This document shows positions 1 to 4,804 of a stretch of 6,025 nt of DNA, in pieces. Source of the stretch: Spirochaetae bacterium HGW-Spirochaetae-7 (GTDB lineage Bacteria > Spirochaetota > Spirochaetia > Treponematales > UBA12059); contig PGXR01000260.1 of the NCBI GenBank assembly GCA_002839245.1, positions 1 to 6,025 of the forward strand. Reading direction: 5' to 3'. Numbering within the stretch: the first letter of the stretch is position 1; each line of letters starts with the position of its first letter. Under the pieces are notes generated by a model that saw only the letters and a program-made list of their open reading frames with translations, did no database searches and was not told the origin of the DNA. The position numbers and the translations under genes were made by a program.

Positions 1-451
1 AGAGGATGGCCGGGATCGTCTCATGCCGGTCGAGGTACTCGACGACTATGCCTGTGTAGACGAGTGCCAGCCGCTGCTCGGAACGCTCCACCACCTGCAT
101 CTGTTGAGCGACCAGCCCGAAGCCCTCGGCCTCCGAAGGATCCTTGGTCGGGTCTACTATCCTTACCCGAATCTTGCCCTTGTTGGCTGCCTCCAGCTCC
201 TGAAGGAGGTCTTCTATGGCGGTGGGTCCCGGATGCCTGTCGGCCAGGCTCTTCGAGACGAAGTAGGTTATCCTGACTGTCTCGGGTATCTCCGCATGGA
301 GGTTGCGCGAAGCCCTGGATAGCGTGAAGGCACGCGACTGCGTAAGGTCAATCCTTGCGAAGAACATGGTGGAGGCCATGGCGGCGAGGACGAAGGCCAG
401 CGTCGTCAAGGCAAGGATCACACGATCCTGTTTCATGTGTACAGTCTTCAT
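1..451 (-). CDS. GldG-like ABC transporter auxiliary protein, N-terminal part (runs off left edge)
   Basis: The first 150 residues are visible; the gene continues past position 1. Residues 1-9 are short and charged, followed by one hydrophobic segment at about 10-32 that acts as an uncleaved signal anchor. Next comes the hallmark of the GldG / ABC-2-associated family: an R-x-D-L-T stretch followed by F-T-L-S (about residues 34-45), then a predicted extracytoplasmic alpha/beta domain (ITYFVSKSLADRHPG at about 61-75). In this family the protein is membrane-anchored, exposed outside the cytoplasm and works with the ATPase and permease encoded just upstream. Substrate is unknown; 'gliding' is only a family name. 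The start at 451 is chosen because GGAG lies 8 nt upstream and the start is only 4 bp after the permease stop. An in-frame ATG at 436 lacks a ribosome-binding site. The rest of the domain and any C-terminal membrane helix lie outside the window. Confidence 0.85.
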   Translation of the reverse strand, partial: MKTVHMKQDRVILALTTLAFVLAAMASTMFFARIDLTQSRAFTLSRASRNLHAEIPETVRITYFVSKSLADRHPGPTAIEDLLQELEAANKGKIRVRIVDPTKDPSEAEGFGLVAQQMQVVERSEQRLALVYTGIVVEYLDRHETIPAIL

Positions 452-455
452 CGGC

Positions 456-1178
456 TCAGCTCCACTTTCCCGTTGACAGAAGTCGGGTGGTGACCCACAG
501 GCAACCCGCGGTCAGGAGCGCAAAGTACGCCACGTCGCGCGTATCGATGACGCCGCGGGCGAACGACGAAAAATGGTACGCCAACGAAATCCAGTTGACG
601 GCGCCTGCAAGCCAGAGGGGCAGCTCGATCCAGGTCGTCGCCTGCGACAGGAGGCTGAGCGACAGCAGGATGAGGACGGTAGCCATGAAGGCGCTTATCT
701 GGTTCCTGGACGCTCCTGAAACGGCCTGCCCTATCGCGGTGGCGGCCGACGCCATCATCATGGCCCCGAGGTACTCGGATACGATGACCCCGGCGTCGAA
801 GCGGCCGAACATCGAGGCCAGAAGGGGTACCGGCAGGCTCAGAGCCATCGCCACGCTGACCACCGCCATCGCGGCCAGGTATTTGCCGAGTACTAGCTCG
901 CCGTCGCCGAACGGCATTGTCAGCAACAGCTCGTATGTGCCCTGTCGCCTCTCCTCGGCCCATAGCCTCATGGTCAAGGCCGGAATGAGTACTGACAGCA
1001 CGAAGGGCATCAGGGCGAAATACCCGCGCATCGTCGCCTGTCCCGCGGCAAAGAACCTCTCGAAGAAGAAGAACAGCGTTCCGCACGAAAGCAGGAAAGC
1101 AACTATGAAGATGTATGCCACCGGCGAATTGAAGTAACTGGCTATCTCCCGCCTGGCTATGGTCGTCGTTCCGCTCAT
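456..1178 (-). CDS. ABC-2 type transporter permease, GldF-like
   Basis: A 240-residue integral membrane protein with about six hydrophobic segments (roughly 20-38, 52-70, 98-120, 135-157, 160-178 and 215-232). Between the second and third segments lies the signature cytoplasmic stretch of ABC-2 permeases, RLWAEERRQGTYELLLTMP (about 71-89), which is the coupling region touching the ATPase. The N-terminus (I-A-R-R-E-I-A-S-Y-F-N-S-P-V-A-Y) is also typical of GldF-type permeases. Length agrees with the family (about 240 residues). Its ATG overlaps the TGA of the ATPase gene in an ATGA arrangement, and AGGAG lies 8 nt upstream, so translation is probably coupled. With the ATPase and the GldG-like protein it should form an inner-membrane export complex. 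The substrate cannot be read from the sequence. Confidence 0.93.
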   Translation of the reverse strand: MSGTTTIARREIASYFNSPVAYIFIVAFLLSCGTLFFFFERFFAAGQATMRGYFALMPFVLSVLIPALTMRLWAEERRQGTYELLLTMPFGDGELVLGKYLAAMAVVSVAMALSLPVPLLASMFGRFDAGVIVSEYLGAMMMASAATAIGQAVSGASRNQISAFMATVLILLSLSLLSQATTWIELPLWLAGAVNWISLAYHFSSFARGVIDTRDVAYFALLTAGCLWVTTRLLSTGKWS

Positions 1179-2125
1179 CGCCTGGACTCCTCTCCGGTGA
1201 GGCGCACGAAAATGTCCTCCATCGACAGCCGTTCACGCCTCATCTCGAGCAACTTGGCGCCGTTGGCCGCGGCCCAGTCGAAAACCGCTTCAGCGGCGGT
1301 GTCACCGTCGCCGTGGCCGGCTACGACACGCAGCCGTTCGACTCCGGGGGCCGCGACGCCGGCCGGGTCGGCCGACAGCACGCAGGGAACCAGGCGAAGC
1401 GCCTCGGCTGCGGCCTTGCCCGAGCCCTTGACCAGGCATTCGAGCCGTTCGTCGCCTTGCATGTCCGCGGCGATCTGGGCGGCGCTTCCCTGAGCCACGA
1501 TGCGGCCCTCGTTGAGGATGAGCACCTCCGAGCATAGCGCCTCGACCTCCTGCAGGATGTGCGTCGAGAGTATGACGGTCTTCCGAGCTCCGAGCGACAG
1601 TATCAGCGACCGGATCTCGAGTATCTGGTTAGGGTCTAGCCCCGTCGTCGGCTCGTCCAGGATCAGGATGGCCGGATCGTGGAGTATCGCCTGGGCCAGG
1701 CCGACGCGCTGCCTGAATCCCTTCGACAGCCGCTCCATCCTGACGCCGGCAACCGTGGAGAGTCCGCAGTCGTCGATTGCCTTGTCCAAAGAGCGCTTGC
1801 GCCCTGGTCCGCTCATTCCCCTGGCGTCGGCTATGAAACCCAGGTATTCCGTCACGGTCATGTCAAGGTAGAGGGGAACGCCCTCAGGCAGGTAGCCGAC
1901 CATTGACTTGACGCCAATCGGGTCTTCGACGACGTCTTTCCCGTCGAGGATGGCGCAACCTTCGCTCGGCCTGTGGTAGCCGGTAAGCACCTTCATTATG
2001 GTCGTCTTTCCGGCTCCATTGGGTCCGAGCAGGCCGACAATCCTGCCAGTGTCTACCGTAAAGCTCACGCCGCGCACCGCCGCGAACGAGCCGTAGCGCT
2101 TGACGAGTCCCGATACTTCAATCAT
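1175..2125 (-). CDS. ABC transporter ATP-binding protein, GldA-like
   Basis: A 316-residue cytoplasmic ATPase. Walker A GPNGAGKT is at 34-41, the Q-loop region GYLPEGVPLY at about 77-86, the ABC signature LSKGFRQR at 133-140, Walker B ILILDEP at about 153-159 followed by the D-loop GLDP (162-165), and the switch histidine is in STH (His189). The LPE-x-x-P-L-Y form of the Q-loop, with Glu where many ABC ATPases carry Gln, is usual in the GldA/ABC-2 export subfamily. Residues 225-316 are the C-terminal accessory domain of this subfamily, ending in an E-D-I-F-V-R-L-T motif. The start at 2125 is backed by GGGAGG five bases upstream (2131-2136). It powers the permease encoded immediately downstream. 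All nucleotide-handling motifs are intact, so the complex should be functional if the GldG-like gene is complete. Confidence 0.95.
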   Translation of the reverse strand: MIEVSGLVKRYGSFAAVRGVSFTVDTGRIVGLLGPNGAGKTTIMKVLTGYHRPSEGCAILDGKDVVEDPIGVKSMVGYLPEGVPLYLDMTVTEYLGFIADARGMSGPGRKRSLDKAIDDCGLSTVAGVRMERLSKGFRQRVGLAQAILHDPAILILDEPTTGLDPNQILEIRSLILSLGARKTVILSTHILQEVEALCSEVLILNEGRIVAQGSAAQIAADMQGDERLECLVKGSGKAAAEALRLVPCVLSADPAGVAAPGVERLRVVAGHGDGDTAAEAVFDWAAANGAKLLEMRRERLSMEDIFVRLTGEESRR

Positions 2126-2177
2126 GCAAGCCTCCCGATAATCCGAAACAACCCGGGGACGCCACGGTTACCTTTGC

Positions 2178-3057
2178 CTAATCGACGTAATCGATGGGCA
2201 GGCACAGGCGGTCCTTCGACAGCACCGTATCGGGGAACACGGCCCTGGCTTCGTCGAGAAGCAGCCGCAGTTCCTGCTCCGAGTAGCGGGGGCTGTAATG
2301 GATCAGGGACAGTTTCTTGATGCCGCCGGCGTCACGGGCCAGCGTAGCCGCCTGGAACGCCGCCATGTGCTTCTTCTCGACCGCGGTCGGCAGCAGGTCC
2401 CGCTCGAACATGCCCTCGCAGACGAAGAGGTCGGAATTAGCCACCTCGGGCGCCAGCTCGGGAAAATAGAGCGAATCGGTCACGAAGCTGAACTTACGGC
2501 CCGACCTGGGCGGACCGAGTACGTCGTCAGGGCTGACTGCCTTCCCTTCGGGCGTGACTACCGATTCACCGGCTTGCAGCCTCGACCACGCTGGGCCGCG
2601 GGGTACGCCGAGCTCTATCGCGCTCTCCGGGTGGAATGCGCCCGGGCGAGGATCCTCCTCGAAAGCGTAACCGTAGCACGTCTTGGTATGCCGCAGCGGG
2701 AATGCCCGGACCCTGAAGCCGTCGCCTTCGTAGCATATCGCTGGCGCTTGCATTTCCTTGACGATTATCTCGTAGTTGATGTACATGTCCAGGACGCGTC
2801 TGCTCGTCTCCACGTACTCCGCGATCTTGGGCGGACCGTAGATGTACAGTGGCTCGTCCCTGTCTACCTGGCTCGATAGCATGAGGGGCGTTAATCTTTT
2901 TCCATCGGAGGTTGAGCCGCCTGAGCGACACCTGGGTTCCTTCCCCCGCATCGAAGAGGAACAAGTCCCCTTCGCGCCTGAGGAGCACGCTGGTAAGGTG
3001 ACGGTGAGGCAACGGCATCATGCCACCGCAGCCGAGTATGAAGGCTTCAAGATTCAT
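2178..3057 (-). pseudogene. rnz: Ribonuclease Z, disrupted by an internal deletion and frameshift that remove the HxHxDH motif
   Basis: RNase Z is a metallo-beta-lactamase-fold endonuclease that trims tRNA 3' ends. From the ATG at 3057 the first 56 residues read as a normal RNase Z start, including FDAGEGTQ at 35-42. After KKIN (AAC at 2892-2890) that frame turns to nonsense, although it stays open to about 2566. A second frame picks up as LMLSSQVDRDEPLYIYGPPK from 2885 and continues intact to TAG at 2178. It carries the later motifs: F-P-L-R-H-T-K, V-T-D-S-L-Y-F, K-K-H-M-x-x-F-Q-A-A and L-S-L-I-H-Y-S-P-R-Y. Between KKIN and LML the family has about 18 residues (x-I-F-I-S-H-T-H-A-D-H-x-T-G-L-P-G-x); here only four bases, GCCC, remain. 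A loss of about 50 nt fits the frame change, and restoring it would give about 309 residues, the usual family length. As written no active enzyme can be made. A sequencing or assembly error is the main alternative to a real mutation. Confidence 0.9.
2881..2892 (-). other. Deletion and frameshift junction in rnz
   Basis: The last codon in the upstream rnz frame is AAC at 2892-2890. The first codon of the downstream frame with family sequence is CTC at 2885-2883. Four bases, GCCC at 2889-2886, lie between them where the family has about 18 codons encoding the strand and loop with the metal-binding HxHxDH. No copy of an HTHADH-like stretch is seen elsewhere in the window in any frame. Confidence 0.85.
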
Positions 3058-3159
3058 TTGAACCCACTATACGAAAAAACGGCGGCACTTGGCAATCGCC
3101 GAAGCGACATTGAATGAACATACTTGCCCTCTGATGCACTTTCATGCCATTATCCGCTG
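3058..3159. promoter_or_regulatory. Divergent intergenic region between rnz and the helicase
   Basis: This 102-bp spacer is more AT-rich than the flanking genes and must hold promoters for both directions. The leftward promoter candidate is listed separately. For the rightward helicase, TTGGCA at 3089-3094 resembles a -35 box and overlaps the leftward -35 on the other strand, but no convincing -10 box lies at the right distance. No Shine-Dalgarno sequence is seen before the helicase start. No palindrome long enough to call an operator was found. Confidence 0.4.
3066..3095 (-). promoter_or_regulatory. Candidate sigma70-type promoter for rnz (and possibly the ABC operon)
   Basis: Reading leftward, TTGCCA (3095-3090) and TATAGT (3071-3066) each match five of six consensus bases and are separated by 18 bp. 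The -10 box ends only 8 bases before the rnz ATG at 3057, so the expected transcription start would fall at or within about two bases of the start codon. No Shine-Dalgarno sequence precedes that ATG, so the message would be leaderless or nearly so. This is motif evidence only; the spacer is one base longer than ideal. Confidence 0.4.
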
Positions 3160-4800
3160 ATGCAAGAATTTACGGACCTCGGGCTGAGCGACGCCGTAGC
3201 ACAGGCTTTCGCTGCGCTAGGGTTCGAGACCCCGACAGAAATCCAGAAACTGGCAATCCCGGCCATCTTGGGGAAACGCGATGCGTATATCAGCTCCGCT
3301 ACAGGAACCGGCAAGACCTTCGCGTACCTGGCTCCTATACTGACGCTGATCGACCCGTCCTCCAAGGACCTGCAAGCCATCGTCGTAACGCCGACCCATG
3401 ACCTCGCCGCCCAGATAGAGCGTGAAACTTCCCGCCTTTCGGAGGCGACGGGTTCACCGGTCCGCATCGCGTCGGCTCTTGGATCTATACCGCTCAGGCG
3501 CCAGCTCGATAGACTGGCTGAAAAACCCCACATCGTCGTCGGTTCAGCCGGACGCATACGCGACCTGGCTCTCGGCGGGCATATCGACCTGTCCGCGTGC
3601 CTTTGGGCCGTTCTCGACGAGGCTGACCGGCTGTTCGAGAACGAGGCGATAGACATCACTTCCGAACTGCTGTCGGCGCTGCCGCTCTCCTGCTCCAGGG
3701 TCCTCGTCTCCGCGACTCTCCCGAACAGGACGGTCGAACGCTCGTCGACATGGTTCCGCGACCCGCTGACCCTGGTGATCGATCCGTCCGAAGCTCTCCG
3801 GACATCGATAGAACACTGGTCTTTCCATTCGGCATCCCGCTCGAAGCTTGACTTCCTCAGGAAATTCGAGGCCGCCGTCAAGCCGGAGCGATGCCTGTTG
3901 TTCGCTTCGTCGAACGCGACGATATTCACCATCCAGAAGCGGCTCGAATTCCTCGGTTTCCCGGCTGTAGTCCTGAAGACCGACAAGGATGGCACCGAGC
4001 GACGGAACGCGCTCGAGGAATTCACCAGCGGCGCGGCGCGGTGGCTCATAACCACGGACCTTGGAGCCAGGGGGCTCGACCTTCCCGACGTCAGCCACGT
4101 CATATCCTTCGACCTTCCCGAGGAACCTACCGTCTACATGCACCGTGCAGGCAGGACCGGGCGTGCCGGCAAGCACGGCATTTCAATAGCTCTCGCCGAC
4201 CTTGTCGAGCTGAAGCGGGCGTCCAAGATCGCCGTCCGCTACGGGTTCCCGTTCGTCTGCAAGATCCTCGATTCCGGCATCGTGCACGACATCGAGCCAG
4301 AAAACTTCTTCGCTCTCGCCGAGGAAGAGGAGGCCGGGAGGAAGGACGTCAAGCTTGAGGGAACCAAGCGTCTCGATCCCCGAAGACGCCTCAGGACAGG
4401 CGTCCCTGCGAGGCCGACCTCGCCTCCGTACAGGACGGGCACGGGGCAGGCCGACCGACCGCGCCGTGGAGGCCCGGACGATGAGAGGCGCGATCACAGG
4501 GAACCTGGCCGTGACAGGCCCCGTTCTCCCCGTCAGCAACCTGTCGGCCAGGGCGACAGGCCGCATCCTTCCCGGTCACCGATTCCGGTCGGTGGATCCG
4601 ACCGAATGCGAAGGCAGCAGCCGGAGCCGAACAAGACGCCCGGCGAGGCGGCAGGGGAACATAACGTCCCTGGCTCCGTCACGCAGAACCCCGGCGCGTC
4701 GCAGAATGCTGGCGGACAACAGAAACGTCGGCACCGAAGGCGAAAAGGCGGTTCCAGGGAAGGCCCGAAGCCTGGCACGGAGTCCGGCTCGGAGCAGTAA
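3160..4800 (+). CDS. DEAD-box ATP-dependent RNA helicase with a basic, disordered C-terminal tail
   Basis: A 546-residue protein. The Q-motif is at about 3-30 (F3, then GFETPTEIQ ending at Gln29). Walker A SATGTGKT is at 46-53, motif Ia VTPTHDLAAQI at about 76-86, GSAGR at about 128-132, DEAD at 153-156 and SAT at 184-186. Motif IV is LLFASSN (about 246-252), motif V TTDLGARGLDLPD (about 298-310) and motif VI HRAGRTGR (328-335). Both RecA-like domains are therefore complete. After about residue 395 the chain becomes about 150 residues rich in Pro, Arg, Gly and Gln with a basic cluster QKRRHRRRKGG near the end, the kind of RNA-binding tail seen on RhlE/CsdA-like helicases. The usual role is ATP-driven remodelling of RNA or RNA-protein complexes, for example in ribosome assembly or decay. 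ATG at 3160 is chosen because family proteins start just before the Q-motif; a TTG at 3124 would add 12 unrelated residues. Neither start has a clear ribosome-binding site. Confidence 0.93.
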   Translation: MQEFTDLGLSDAVAQAFAALGFETPTEIQKLAIPAILGKRDAYISSATGTGKTFAYLAPILTLIDPSSKDLQAIVVTPTHDLAAQIERETSRLSEATGSPVRIASALGSIPLRRQLDRLAEKPHIVVGSAGRIRDLALGGHIDLSACLWAVLDEADRLFENEAIDITSELLSALPLSCSRVLVSATLPNRTVERSSTWFRDPLTLVIDPSEALRTSIEHWSFHSASRSKLDFLRKFEAAVKPERCLLFASSNATIFTIQKRLEFLGFPAVVLKTDKDGTERRNALEEFTSGAARWLITTDLGARGLDLPDVSHVISFDLPEEPTVYMHRAGRTGRAGKHGISIALADLVELKRASKIAVRYGFPFVCKILDSGIVHDIEPENFFALAEEEEAGRKDVKLEGTKRLDPRRRLRTGVPARPTSPPYRTGTGQADRPRRGGPDDERRDHREPGRDRPRSPRQQPVGQGDRPHPSRSPIPVGGSDRMRRQQPEPNKTPGEAAGEHNVPGSVTQNPGASQNAGGQQKRRHRRRKGGSREGPKPGTESGSEQ

Positions 4801-4804
4801 TGCT

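Noticed and set aside
355..1137. Long rightward open frame opposite the permease
   Set aside because: Antisense to an unmistakable ABC-2 permease. Its product is Ser/Arg/Thr-rich with no motif.
448..1236. Second leftward open frame over the permease region
   Set aside because: Out of frame with the permease, Arg/Gly/His-rich and without domain features. A GC-rich shadow.
2126..2177. Terminator between rnz and the ABC ATPase
   Set aside because: Only short palindromes (GGTAACC, CCCGGG) and no stem followed by a T-run on the minus strand.
2566..2889. Continuation of the first rnz frame past the junction as a novel C-terminus
   Set aside because: The peptide after KKIN is Arg/Gly-rich and matches nothing in the family, while the other frame over the same bases reads as conserved RNase Z.
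2881..2892. Programmed ribosomal frameshift joining the two rnz frames
   Set aside because: A frameshift would restore the frame but not the missing residues with HxHxDH. The A-run before the junction (A5) is short and has no evident downstream structure.
3124..3159. TTG start adding 12 residues to the helicase
   Set aside because: No ribosome-binding site, and the added residues lie before the normal family start.
3150..4103. Leftward 317-codon open frame under the helicase
   Set aside because: Antisense shadow of complete helicase motifs; Ser/Arg-rich with no recognisable domain.
4350..4800. Tandem repeat in the helicase tail
   Set aside because: Composition is biased to Pro, Arg, Gly and Gln, but I could find no regular repeat unit.
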